DNA of 40,362 nt, taken from the NCBI RefSeq assembly GCF_900155655.1, contig NZ_LT706997.1:1-40362 (forward strand), given 5' to 3'. The notes beneath the pieces were generated by a model. That model did no database searches, was not told the origin of the DNA, and saw nothing but the letters and a program-made list of their open reading frames with translations. This stretch comes from Prevotella ihumii (GTDB taxonomy: Bacteria > Bacteroidota > Bacteroidia > Bacteroidales > Bacteroidaceae). Below are positions 1 to 7,280 of the stretch, in pieces. The translations under genes were made by a program, and so were the position numbers. Position 1 is the first letter of the stretch. Each line of letters opens with the position of its first letter.

Positions 1-521
1 CCCTACTTGAAAAGTACAAAAGTACAGGTATCACAGGACATTCCATGTTCCTCTATGAGTTGAACAAGCACGGAGTAACCATAGATCGTATGAAGAACAA
101 GCAGAGCAAGGTCTATGGCTTGAAGTTCTCATACGGAGAATATGCGTTCAAGGCATCGGAAGTAGGCAGAGAGTTTGGCTACCGTTCCTTGCAGAGGAAC
201 TTTGAAGCATCCAACAAGGAAGAATCAAAGATGCCACACCAAACAATACAGGAACCGATAGAAAAGAACGAACAGCCTGATACAGGCTATCAACTCGTAC
301 CCAAAAGCCGTTCCTCTATCTCACGAGACAATGACACTCCACGAGTGCAGAATCCCATTAGTGCAGTGGCAGACACCATTGTTAGTGCAGCCGATGAAGT
401 TGTGGAAGGGTTAGGCGATTTGATTACACCATCCGCACAGGGCGATGATTATGCCGAAGCAGCATGGCAGCGCAAGCTCAGATACCAAGCGAACAAGAAA
501 AAGAGAGGACGAAGACTATGA
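1..521 (+). CDS. Relaxase/mobilization nuclease, C-terminal part (cut by window start)
   Basis: The reading frame is open from base 3 with no stop before 521, so the gene starts outside the window. The visible part begins LLEKYKSTG and continues through an ELNKHGVTIDRMKNK and YGLKFSYGEYAFKASEVGREF block. I recognise this block as the region after the nuclease domain in Bacteroidetes relaxases of mobilizable and conjugative elements. The tail is polar and ends in a very basic KKKRGRR stretch. Such proteins nick the transfer origin and lead the strand into the recipient; the catalytic N-terminal part is not visible here. A perfect hairpin follows 41 bases after the stop. The next items are a broken DUF2188 gene and a MITE, so this looks like the edge of an integrated or decayed mobilizable element. 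The assignment rests on remembered family sequence. Confidence 0.72.
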   Translation, partial: LLEKYKSTGITGHSMFLYELNKHGVTIDRMKNKQSKVYGLKFSYGEYAFKASEVGREFGYRSLQRNFEASNKEESKMPHQTIQEPIEKNEQPDTGYQLVPKSRSSISRDNDTPRVQNPISAVADTIVSAADEVVEGLGDLITPSAQGDDYAEAAWQRKLRYQANKKKRGRRL

Positions 522-561
522 TACAGTTGGTAGGATCTTTTGTTTCATGGTGATAAACTAG

Positions 562-588
562 CAGGGAGTGCCAATTTGACACTCCCTG
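562..588. terminator. Hairpin terminator between relaxase and DUF2188 remnant
   Basis: The arms CAGGGAGTG and CACTCCCTG form a perfect 9-bp stem with a 9-base loop, followed by TCTTCTT. It lies between two convergent genes and could end transcription from both sides. Confidence 0.7.
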
Positions 589-603
589 TCTTCTTAGATG
601 ACG

Positions 604-837
604 TTAATGTTTCGTGTCTTTTGGAGGGCAAGAGTCATTACCATAACTATTAGGATTCTGAATCTTTCCATCCTTTCCATGAGGAATAAGTTCTGCCCCT
701 TCTTTCTTGGCAAGATTGCGTCCCCAGTCCATTGCCTCCTTCTTTGTTTCAAAGTGTTTTGAGGCTCTGTCTGCATTTGGTCACTTTGCGTCCCACCCTC
801 CGTCTGGATTAGAAACAACATGAATTTCTTTTCTCAT
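604..837 (-). pseudogene. DUF2188 small protein, interrupted by in-frame TGA
   Basis: Read on the minus strand from ATG at 837, the frame gives MRKEIHVVSNPDGGWDAK, then TGA at codon 19 (781-783). It continues without another stop as PNADRASKHFETKKEAMDWG and ends with HGKDGKIQNPNSYGNDSCPP before TAA at 604-606. The whole product matches my memory of the DUF2188 family, small proteins with an HVV start and a GKDG-I...YGNDP-PP end, which are often near mobile elements. The part after the TGA is highly conserved in style, so the stop is probably a recent single-base change such as CGA, GGA or AGA to TGA. Readthrough, or a sequencing error, is possible. The function of the family is unknown to me. 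Confidence 0.7.
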
Positions 838-958
838 ATCAATCATTTTTAGTTGATAGTTTTTCTTACGGTGTCCTTCCGATTCCGCTACGGTGCAATA
901 ACAGCATATCTAAAAGCAAAATAGCAATTATGGTGCCAAAAATTAAAAATATTATTTT

Positions 959-1214
959 GGGTCTTCCGGAATTTGGAGTGATGGTATTATATTTTTCAGG
1001 CTTCCTGTTGATAAAAAAGGTACTGTAAACCCTTAAATATAAGCTCTTTGTGGTGTGGATAACCCATGTAAGATAAGTATAAATTTTGTAGCCTTTATTT
1101 TAGCACTTTATTTTCTTTAATATTCAGTAAACAAAGGGATGTGAAAGAATAGAACTCACAAAAGTTATTGATAATCAGATATTAAATGATATCACTCCAA
1201 ATTCCGGGAGACCC
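959..1214. mobile_element. 256-bp MITE with 24-bp terminal repeats and 8-bp duplication
   Basis: The left end starts GGGTCTTCCGGAATTTGG (959-982 in all). The right end (1191-1214) is its inverse over 24 bases with one mismatch. The 8 bases just outside each end are identical: ATTATTTT at 951-958 and again at 1215-1222, a direct target duplication. The interior is AT-rich and has no open reading frame, so it is a non-autonomous element. IRs starting GGGTCTT and an 8-bp duplication fit the ISL3 family; that family assignment is inference. Confidence 0.8.
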
Positions 1215-1331
1215 ATTATTTTTTCGTTTTTATGATAAAACAATCTGTTTCTAATTTCAGTTTGTAACAGATTCTATAATTTCATATAGCTTATAGAAAG
1301 ATAAAAATTATTAGGTATATTTCATCCAAAG

Positions 1332-1382
1332 CGCTTGTTATTCGGTAACAAAATATTATCTTTGCAGACAGAATAACAAGCG
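1332..1382 (+). promoter_or_regulatory. Promoter enclosed by a 12-bp inverted repeat
   Basis: CGCTTGTTATTC (1332-1343) and GAATAACAAGCG (1371-1382) are a perfect 12-bp inverted repeat 27 bases apart. A Bacteroidetes-like promoter, CTTG (1334-1337), 19 bases, TATCTTTG (1357-1364), lies across it. The -33 box is inside the left arm, and the expected transcription start is at the right arm. No gene follows for 450 bases; a second small inverted repeat GTTACCT/AGGTAAC lies at 1436-1466. It could be the promoter of a lost mobile-element gene, an operator, or a recombination site. Confidence 0.45.
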
Positions 1383-1771
1383 TTCTTTGTTAGGCAGAAA
1401 ACAGCAAAGCCAAGTAGCTCGCTCGTTTCCAAATCGTTACCTATTCAGTTATGCCGACAAGGTAACTCCTTTATTTTCAATAAGTTGTATTTTAGATATT
1501 ATCTTACAATGCAAAACATATATGTATTGGGGTGTCAAAGTTGAACTTTGAGAAACCACGAAATACAATCCTACTAACTCACTGATTACAAAATAGTTAC
1601 AAAAAACAAAAGATATACGCAAATATTGGTCTATTCTTTCTATTTTCAAGTTTTATAGCTTTTTCCGTATTGTTCTATTTGAGAATTAATAAATAGCTCT
1701 TAGATAAATTTTCTACCAAAAGTAAGACAAGGCAAAATAAATGTTGAACAGAATGATTTTGAAAGCAGAGC
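1383..1771. other. Non-coding stretch before pyrK
   Basis: AT-rich sequence without a convincing gene on either strand. Short open frames here have no coding character. It contains the GTTACCT/AGGTAAC inverted repeat (1436-1466) and the paired palindromes at 1516-1550, which are listed separately. Confidence 0.6.
1516..1550. repeat. Two-palindrome module, copy 1
   Basis: The palindrome ACATATATGT (1516-1525) is followed after exactly 10 bases by the near-perfect 15-base palindrome CAAAGTTGAACTTTG (1536-1550). The same two palindromes with the same 10-base gap occur at 28120-28154, although the gap sequence differs. This suggests a protein-binding module or a shared end of a repeat element. 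Confidence 0.6.
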
Positions 1772-1820
1772 TTTGTATATCTAATATTTTGTGTAACTTT
1801 GCACTTTAGAAAATTCTAAA
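1772..1820 (+). promoter_or_regulatory. pyrK-pyrD promoter and palindrome
   Basis: TTTG (1772-1775) and TAACTTTG (1794-1801) are separated by 18 bases, a good Bacteroidetes sigma-ABfr promoter. Just downstream, TTTAGAA and TTCTAAA (1805-1820) form a 7-bp palindrome with a 2-base gap at the start of the transcript, a possible operator. The pyrK ATG follows at 1828. Confidence 0.7.
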
Positions 1821-1827
1821 ACATACT

Positions 1828-2601
1828 ATGAACAAGAAGTATATTCTCGACCTAAAGGTGGTAGCGGTGGAACAATTGAACGAAAAGAATGTGCTTTTAA
1901 AGCTTTCGCAAGATGCCCCACTACCCGAAATGTTACCAGGTCAGTTTGTGGAAGTCAGAGTAGACGGTTCGACTTCTACTTATCTCCGCCGTCCTATTTC
2001 AGTAAATTTTGTTGACAAGGAACGCAATGAGTTGTGGTTAATGGTAGCTACCATTGGCGACGGAACTCGCAAGTTGGGACAGCTCAAGGTGGGCGATACT
2101 CTGAATTGTGTGCTGCCATTGGGCAATACATTTACAATGCCTACATCGAAAGAGGACAATATTCTGCTTATCGGTGGTGGCGTGGGCGTTGCTCCACTGC
2201 TCTACTTTGGTAAACAAATCAAAGATTTTGGAGCTAACGTAACTTTTCTTTTAGGAGCTCGCACAGCAACCGATTTGTTAGAATTAGAAGAGTTTAGGAA
2301 ATATGGCGAGGTGTATTGCACTACAGAAGATGGTTCGGAGGGCGAAAAAGGTTTTGTAACCAACCATTCTGTATTGCAAAAAGGCAACTTCACACAGATT
2401 TCTACTTGTGGCCCTAAACCAATGATGGTGGCAGTAGCAAAGTATGCGCACGCTGCAAGAATACGCTGCGAAGCTTCGTTAGAAAATCTTATGGCGTGTG
2501 GCGTTGGAGCTTGTCTTTGCTGTGTGGAGAAAACAACGGAAGGCAATAAGTGTGCTTGCACCGAAGGTCCTGTGTTCGACATCAACAGATTGTTGTGGTA
2601 A
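1828..2601 (+). CDS. pyrK: Dihydroorotate dehydrogenase B, electron-transfer subunit
   Basis: The 257-residue protein is the FAD and [2Fe-2S] subunit that passes electrons from PyrD to NAD+ in pyrimidine synthesis. It has the ferredoxin-reductase layout. The FAD-binding motif RRPISV is near residue 56. The glycine-rich GGGVGVAPL nucleotide loop is near residue 114. The C-terminal cysteine cluster CGVGACLCC...CAC, four cysteines for the iron-sulfur cluster, lies near residues 224-245. Length is usual for PyrK. The start is fixed by the promoter at 1772-1801, which leaves a leader of about 20 bases. pyrD follows after 48 bases on the same strand, so the two form an operon encoding a class 1B heterotetramer in the cytoplasm. 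Confidence 0.95.
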   Translation: MNKKYILDLKVVAVEQLNEKNVLLKLSQDAPLPEMLPGQFVEVRVDGSTSTYLRRPISVNFVDKERNELWLMVATIGDGTRKLGQLKVGDTLNCVLPLGNTFTMPTSKEDNILLIGGGVGVAPLLYFGKQIKDFGANVTFLLGARTATDLLELEEFRKYGEVYCTTEDGSEGEKGFVTNHSVLQKGNFTQISTCGPKPMMVAVAKYAHAARIRCEASLENLMACGVGACLCCVEKTTEGNKCACTEGPVFDINRLLW

Positions 2602-2649
2602 GATAGCGCAACACGTATATTAATAATGTATATCAATACGTAAAATAGT

Positions 2650-3558
2650 ATGGCAGATTTAAGTGTAAAAATAGATAAGCTGAAATTAAAAAACCCTGTG
2701 ATGACTGCCAGTGGTACGTTTGGCTATGGGTTAGAGTTTCAAGATTTTGTTCCATTAGACCAGATTGGTGGAATTATCGTAAAGGGAACAACACTCAAGG
2801 CTCGTGAGGGAAACGATTACCCACGTATGTGCGAAACGGCAATGGGTATGCTCAATTGTGTGGGGCTGCAGAATAAGGGTGTAGATTATTTTGTTGAAAA
2901 TATCTATCCGCAAGTGAAAGAGATAGACACAAACATTATTGTGAACGTAAGCGGAAACTCGCCTGATACTTACGCCGAAACAGCCGAAAAGCTAAATCAG
3001 CTTGACCATATACCCGCCATAGAGCTCAATATATCGTGCCCAAATGTGAAGGAAGGCGGAATGGCGTTTGGAGTAACGTGTGCAGGAGCTGCCGAAGTGG
3101 TGAAAGAGGTGCGCAAACGCTATCATAAAACATTGATTGTAAAGCTTTCTCCCAATGTTACAGATATAGCAAGCATTGCTCGTGCGTGCGAAGACGAAGG
3201 TGCAGACGCTGTTTCGCTTATCAACACCTTGATGGGAATGGCGATAGATATTGAGAAACGCCAACCCAAATTGAGTATTCGCACAGGTGGTCTGAGTGGA
3301 CCTGCTGTGAAACCTGTTGCCGTAAGAATGGTGTACGATGTGGCTAAGGCTGTTAAAATTCCCGTGATTGGCTTGGGAGGTATATCAACTGCAGAGGACG
3401 CAATCGAGTTTTTAATGGCTGGAGCAACGGCTATACAGATTGGCACAGCTAATTTTGTCGACCCACAAGTAACTATTAAGGTGCGTGATGGCATCAACAA
3501 ATGGTTAGACAAGCACAGCTGCAAATCGGTAAACGAAATCATTGGCTGCTTGAGATAG
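2650..3558 (+). CDS. pyrD: Dihydroorotate dehydrogenase B, catalytic subunit
   Basis: The 302-residue FMN enzyme oxidises dihydroorotate to orotate, the fourth step of UMP synthesis. Visible features are the N-terminal [16 protein letters not shown] strand, the catalytic loop [15 protein letters not shown] with the class 1B cysteine (not the serine of class 2), the conserved [10 protein letters not shown] segment, and the phosphate-binding GLGGIS and AIQIGTANF motifs near the C-terminus. The cysteine and the upstream pyrK both mark it as the NAD-linked 1B type rather than the membrane quinone type. The gene is the last of the operon; no clear hairpin follows before the R1 repeat at 3631. Confidence 0.95.
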   Translation: MADLSVKIDKLKLKNPVMTASGTFGYGLEFQDFVPLDQIGGIIVKGTTLKAREGNDYPRMCETAMGMLNCVGLQNKGVDYFVENIYPQVKEIDTNIIVNVSGNSPDTYAETAEKLNQLDHIPAIELNISCPNVKEGGMAFGVTCAGAAEVVKEVRKRYHKTLIVKLSPNVTDIASIARACEDEGADAVSLINTLMGMAIDIEKRQPKLSIRTGGLSGPAVKPVAVRMVYDVAKAVKIPVIGLGGISTAEDAIEFLMAGATAIQIGTANFVDPQVTIKVRDGINKWLDKHSCKSVNEIIGCLR

Positions 3559-3630
3559 ATGCTAAAGGAAGGATAAGGATTGATTTTCAAAGAGTTGAGA
3601 TAATTCGTAAGATTGTCTAATTTAGAGACT

Positions 3631-3820
3631 TTAAACCCAAATCGGTCGTTAGACTTCTTCGAGATTTGCGAGCTTATTTTGAGCTATTTTTGGTTGTTTT
3701 TGAAGACGTTTAGCGAGCTAAACAACTGAAAAAACAAACGAAAAGAGCCAAAATAAGGTGCAAAGACGAAGAAAAGCATAACATCTAAGCACTTTAAAAA
3801 GCCTTTGCGGACTAATGACC
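3631..3820 (+). repeat. R1a hairpin repeat, left part (split by IS110)
   Basis: The element starts with the R1 terminal repeat TTAAACCCAAATCGG... and would end with CTAATGACC plus GATTTGGGTTTAA (5171-5183) once the IS110 element between them is removed. That gives 203 bp and terminal repeats that match at 21 of 22 positions. Inside, two long arms fold back on each other around the apex palindrome TTTAGCGAGCTAAA (3709-3722). The same element occurs intact at 29275-29475 and truncated at 25832-25945. It has no coding capacity. Confidence 0.8.
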
Positions 3821-3822
3821 TC

Positions 3823-3830
3823 TAAGTTTG
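3823..3830 (+). promoter_or_regulatory. -7 box at IS110 left end, completed in the circle
   Basis: TAAGTTTG matches the Bacteroidetes -7 consensus TAnnTTTG and begins two bases inside the element. In the integrated form the nearest upstream TTTG (3804-3807, in R1a) is only 15 bases away. If the ends were joined in a circle, TTTG at 5149-5152 near the right end would lie 19-20 bases upstream, an ideal spacing. Confidence 0.55.
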
Positions 3831-3835
3831 CAGAA

Positions 3836-4060
3836 GAATGCGACGCAGTCGCATAAACATTAAATAATCAAGATAAAACTATGATTACTAAAGACAGTTT
3901 CGTACCTTTGTTGTAAAAAGGTAGAATCGGTCTGTCGAAGAGGTAAACCAGCTAATGACCCAACTAAAAGCTATAAATCGTTTCGGACCTCATCGACATA
4001 GTTGCAAAGACCAGATAGGAAATTATCGGCTCTGAGCCTTGTTAGAGTGTTAGTCCATAC
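3836..4060 (+). ncRNA. Candidate IS110 bridge RNA
   Basis: Transcription from the junction promoter would start near 3836-3838. The first structure is a 7-bp stem-loop (ATGCGAC, GCA, GTCGCAT, 3838-3854), in the place of the 5' stem-loop of known IS110 bridge RNAs. A second stem-loop (TACCTTT/AAAGGTA, 3903-3923) follows. Next comes a stretch with AATCGGTC (3925-3932), the reverse complement of GACCGATT across the insertion site, and CTAATGACC (3952-3960), identical to the nine bases left of the element. Farther on, AAAAGCTATAAAT (3966-3978) resembles the joined ends (AAAGC+TCTAAG), a possible donor guide, and GGCTC/GAGCC (4028-4038) forms a small hairpin. The 3' end is a guess. The order of the two target-like segments is opposite to the order I recall for IS621. 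Confidence 0.55.
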
Positions 4061-4100
4061 AACTATCGACCAATTCTACTTAATAAAATTGTACAAATAT

Positions 4101-5126
4101 ATGAAGAATTTATTTATCGGAGTTGATTTTTCGAAAGAAAAAGTTGATGTGGCTATCATTTTTGCAGACGGTCTGACAGAAACGGCCCCAAGAGTGTTCA
4201 ACGAGTTCAAGATAACAGTGTCTGGCTACAAGCAACTGGTCAAGTGGGTGGAGAAGAATTCCTACGGCATCGACCCTTCCCTGTGGCTCTTCTGCGGTGA
4301 AAATACTGGCGACTACAGCAAAGGGCTATGCAACTTCCTCTACGGCAAAGGCTACGATATGTGGCTTGAGAACGCCAAGAGCATCAAGGACGCATCAGGT
4401 CTTAGACGATTGAAGTCTGATCGCACCGACGCCTCGATGATTGCACAATACGCTATGAGAAATCACGACAAAGCCGTTATGTACGAGCCACTTAGCGAGT
4501 CACTTGCACAACTACGAGAGCTGTTTCTGTATCGTCAAATGGTGGTACGCCATAGATGCAGCTTTCAGGTGCGTAGAGGCGAGAAGAAGCTCACCATGGA
4601 GAAATCGCCTATCAAGACGATGATATCGCAGAGCGGAAGGCATATCGTGTCAGAACTCAACAAGGAAGTTGAGAAGATAGACAAGCGAATCGCCGAGCTC
4701 ATTAAGCCGGACGAAGAGCTCACCGAGGTGTTCACAATCGTGACCTCGGTGCCTGGCATAGGAACGCAGAACGCTGTCTGTCTGATGGTGTATACAGACA
4801 ACTTCCGTCGTTTCAACTACGACTCGCACAAGATTGCCTGCTATTACGGCTTAGCCCCATTCGGAAAAGACTCTGGCACCAGTGTGCATTCTGATCCGCA
4901 TGTACATTATATGGAGAACCGCCAGATAAAGGCTATGCTGACACAAGCTGCACTGGCTGCCGTCAAATTCAATCCCGTTATGGCGAGGTACTATATGCGC
5001 CTCGTGGAACGCGGAAAGAAGAAGCAAGTTGCATTGAACAATGTCAAGAACAAACTTGTGCATTTGGTCACTGCAATGGTTAGAAACCGCCAAACATTCA
5101 CCCCTGAATATAAAATCTCAGCATAA
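4101..5126 (+). CDS. IS110-family transposase (DEDD recombinase)
   Basis: The 341-residue protein starts MKNLFIGVDFSKEK. A TTG-started longer frame from 4002 exists, but it would overlap the non-coding end, and the RuvC-like domain begins naturally at 4101. The DEDD residues are D9 (GVDFS), E67 (CGENTG), D107 and D110 (KSDRTDA). A coiled middle section leads to the C-terminal Tnp domain with VPGIG, YYGLAPFGKDSG and LTQAALAA. Ser258 in DSG aligns by motif with the catalytic serine of IS110 enzymes. The enzyme is expected to work with a bridge RNA to recombine the circular element into a chosen target. Length and motifs are complete, so the element looks able to move. Confidence 0.93.
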   Translation: MKNLFIGVDFSKEKVDVAIIFADGLTETAPRVFNEFKITVSGYKQLVKWVEKNSYGIDPSLWLFCGENTGDYSKGLCNFLYGKGYDMWLENAKSIKDASGLRRLKSDRTDASMIAQYAMRNHDKAVMYEPLSESLAQLRELFLYRQMVVRHRCSFQVRRGEKKLTMEKSPIKTMISQSGRHIVSELNKEVEKIDKRIAELIKPDEELTEVFTIVTSVPGIGTQNAVCLMVYTDNFRRFNYDSHKIACYYGLAPFGKDSGTSVHSDPHVHYMENRQIKAMLTQAALAAVKFNPVMARYYMRLVERGKKKQVALNNVKNKLVHLVTAMVRNRQTFTPEYKISA

Positions 5127-5170
5127 ATTGAAAATAACGGTCAAAACATTTGGATATTAACATAGAAAGC

Positions 5171-5183
5171 GATTTGGGTTTAA
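5171..5183 (+). repeat. R1a hairpin repeat, right end displaced by IS110
   Basis: GATTTGGGTTTAA continues exactly the right terminal repeat of R1a interrupted at 3820, as judged from the R1 copies ending at 25945 and 28735. Without the insertion, the R1a ends would be near-perfect inverted repeats. Confidence 0.8.
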
Positions 5184-5267
5184 TTTTGTTTTGCGGAATA
5201 TACTGAGTATGTGCAGATAACTATGGACTTTTCTTGTTTTTATCCTTTTATTCTCCATTTTTATGCT

Positions 5268-5275
5268 TATCTTTG
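5268..5275 (+). promoter_or_regulatory. -7 box upstream of small membrane protein
   Basis: TATCTTTG matches TAnnTTTG and lies 32 bases before the ATG at 5308. No clear TTTG is found at the right distance upstream. It argues against a start at 5263, which would lie upstream of the transcription start. Confidence 0.5.
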
Positions 5276-5307
5276 CACATATAAAACAAAATAAGCAAAA
5301 GATTATT

Positions 5308-5766
5308 ATGGCACGAAATAATAAGAAGCGTGGTTTCAGACACTCCCTAACCTTTAAGATACTTTGTGGACTGGTGGTGCTTTTTCTATTAGGAATGGCT
5401 TACAACTTTATTGTAGCTGAGAATGACGAAATTTCGGAAGAAGAAAAAGTGGAGGAGGAACAACGCAAGGCTGCATTGGATACGTTGGACGTAATAGGAG
5501 ATTATTTATGGCCTGCAAGCAAACCACGTCAGGAAGACTTATTGACTGGTGATGAAAAAGCTGCATTGGAAGAAGCAAAAAATAAGAAGGCCGAGGATAA
5601 AGAAACGCAAAAGGCTGTTAAGAAGGAAAGTGATGAAATGAATAGTGAAGTTTCTAATCCTATTCCAGCTCCTGCTGCCGACCCTGTGCCAACAATTTCG
5701 CCAAAGCCAGCTCCTGCACCATCAATAGAGAAGGTAGAAAGTCCACGTGTGGAACAATTGGAATAG
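5308..5766 (+). CDS. Hypothetical single-pass membrane protein
   Basis: The 152-residue protein has a basic N-terminus (MARNNKKRG), one membrane segment at about residues 17-35, then a strongly acidic and charged region. The last third is rich in proline and alanine (PAPAADPVP, PKPAPAP). The layout suggests a type II membrane protein with an extended periplasmic or linker tail, somewhat like cell-envelope spacer proteins, but I recognise no domain. The start at 5308 was chosen over an in-frame ATG at 5263 because of the -7 box at 5268-5275. It stands alone on the plus strand, and its stop is 7 bases from the convergent stop of the MBOAT gene. Confidence 0.7.
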   Translation: MARNNKKRGFRHSLTFKILCGLVVLFLLGMAYNFIVAENDEISEEEKVEEEQRKAALDTLDVIGDYLWPASKPRQEDLLTGDEKAALEEAKNKKAEDKETQKAVKKESDEMNSEVSNPIPAPAADPVPTISPKPAPAPSIEKVESPRVEQLE

Positions 5767-5773
5767 TAATTGT

Positions 5774-7255
5774 TTAAAAGTAAGTATAAATAAAAGGTTG
5801 TACGCTGTCTTGACTAAAGTTTATTGCCAATTGTATTGTAAGAAGAACGACAATAAACTTGACAATCCAATGTGAGGAAATGAACTTTTCTTGCAACCAT
5901 TCGTAATCTTGCTTGCGAATAGCGAGGAGCTCTAAACCTACGAATAGCAAAAACAGCCACATAGGACGCGCCATAAGGAAAGGATAGAAATCGGTAACCG
6001 AAAAATCATTAGCTATGTTTTGGAGAATATGGAATGCTGTATCTATATTTGCAGCACGAAAGAATATCCAAACAAGGCTGATATAGCTGAATGTGATGAG
6101 CCAACTTGTAGATTTTACAAGTAAGTTGTTGGGAATTTTGTTTAAACCTATGTTCACGCAAAACTTGTGAGCAATAAGTCCTAACCCGTGTAAGATGCCC
6201 CAAAGAAGGAACATTCCTGATGCACCGTGCCACAGTCCAGCGATAATCATTGTAAAGAAACTATTGATGTAGGTACGTAATTGTCCTTTACGATTGCCTC
6301 CTAAAGGAATATACACATAATCTCTGAACCACGATGAGAGGGCAATATGCCAACGATGCCAAAACTCTGTAAGGTTGAGGCTTTGATAAGGGAAGCTGAA
6401 GTTATTGCTTAGTTCGTAACCCATCAAAGCTGCCAAACCAATGGCAATATCGCTATAACCTGCAAAGTCGCAATAGATTTGTAGTGTATAGCCTAATACA
6501 CCCATAAGATTTTCAAAACCAGAGTAAGCTAATGGGTCGTTGAATATCCAATTATTATATTGTGCCAAGTAGTCGGCTAATATTGCTTTCTTAATCAATC
6601 CACAGATGATAAGCCATAAACCTTTGTTTATAAGTGCTTTATTGGTAGTTTGCGGAGTGTGTATTTGTGGAATAAGCACCTCTGCACGAGTAATTGGGCC
6701 AGCTATGAGCAAGGGAAAGAAAGTGAGATAGAAAGTGAAGTCGAGAAGTTTTGTAGACTTTGGGAAGCGTTCCTTGTGCACATCTATTGTGTAGGATATG
6801 GCTTGAAAAGTGTAGAAAGAAATGCCTACGGGGAGTATAAGTTGCAAAGGAGAGAAGTTGGTTTTCAACAATGAGTTGAATATATCAATTGTAAAGTTGG
6901 TATATTTATAGTAGAGTAGGGGAAGAAGTTCGATGGAAAGTACAAGAAATAAGCCTATTTTGCGTGGCTTACCTCTGCGTAAACGCATCATCTTTTGCGT
7001 AAAAAACCACGATGAAAGTGTTGTGAGGGGTAGGAGAAGCATCAATGCGCCATTTGCTTTGTAGGCAAAAAAGAGGCTGAAGAGTATTACGTATGCTTGC
7101 TTCGATACCTTTTTGTGCTTGTTTAGTCCGATATAAATAGCAAAAAATATTAAGAATGAAGCCATAAAAGGAATTGTACAGAACGACCAATCCTTTGTTG
7201 GTTGGAACAAAAAGGACGAAAACGAATTTACAATATGTTGAAAATCTATGTTCAT
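5774..7255 (-). CDS. MBOAT-family membrane O-acyltransferase (AlgI-like)
   Basis: The 493-residue protein has about eleven hydrophobic segments and the AlgI/DltB layout. The conserved block FWHRWHIALSSWFRDY, followed by YIPLGGN, lies in the middle, and the catalytic histidine motif GLWHGASGMF follows about 40 residues later. Such proteins move acyl (usually acetyl) groups across the inner membrane to a sugar polymer or a partner protein. The gene upstream in the same operon, 25 bases away, encodes an SGNH hydrolase-like protein with an N-terminal membrane anchor. This is the usual two-part arrangement for periplasmic O-acetylation. The substrate, possibly exopolysaccharide, peptidoglycan or O-antigen, cannot be read from the sequence. 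It is the last gene of the run. Confidence 0.9.
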   Translation of the reverse strand: MNIDFQHIVNSFSSFLFQPTKDWSFCTIPFMASFLIFFAIYIGLNKHKKVSKQAYVILFSLFFAYKANGALMLLLPLTTLSSWFFTQKMMRLRRGKPRKIGLFLVLSIELLPLLYYKYTNFTIDIFNSLLKTNFSPLQLILPVGISFYTFQAISYTIDVHKERFPKSTKLLDFTFYLTFFPLLIAGPITRAEVLIPQIHTPQTTNKALINKGLWLIICGLIKKAILADYLAQYNNWIFNDPLAYSGFENLMGVLGYTLQIYCDFAGYSDIAIGLAALMGYELSNNFSFPYQSLNLTEFWHRWHIALSSWFRDYVYIPLGGNRKGQLRTYINSFFTMIIAGLWHGASGMFLLWGILHGLGLIAHKFCVNIGLNKIPNNLLVKSTSWLITFSYISLVWIFFRAANIDTAFHILQNIANDFSVTDFYPFLMARPMWLFLLFVGLELLAIRKQDYEWLQEKFISSHWIVKFIVVLLTIQLAINFSQDSVQPFIYTYF

Positions 7256-7280
7256 CTTTTATCGCTTGAGTATCTTGTTG

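Larger units (their letters stand above)
3821..5170 (+). mobile_element. IS110-family insertion sequence, complete
   Basis: The element is about 1,350 bp, with a 280-base left non-coding end, the transposase (4101-5126) and a short 44-base right end. The ends are defined by comparison with the intact R1 copies: the left flank stops at CTAATGACC (3820) and the right flank resumes at GATTTGGG (5171). No target duplication and no terminal inverted repeats are seen, as is usual for IS110. An uncertainty of one base remains because C at 5170 could belong to either side. The long left end upstream of the transposase is where IS110-group elements encode their bridge RNA. Confidence 0.85.

Noticed and set aside
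594..821. 75-codon minus-strand frame overlapping the DUF2188 remnant
   Set aside because: It is in another frame than the DUF2188 sequence, which has clear family motifs; the frame is a by-product.
1449..1649. 66-codon minus-strand frame before pyrK
   Set aside because: It covers the palindrome module and lacks any coding character.
4002..4100. TTG-started N-terminal extension of the IS110 transposase
   Set aside because: The RuvC-like domain begins at 4101, and the extension would overlap the non-coding left end with the candidate RNA.
3823..4100. Riboswitch or leader of the transposase
   Set aside because: Position in an IS110 left end and matches to the target flanks fit a bridge RNA better; no known riboswitch pattern was recognised.
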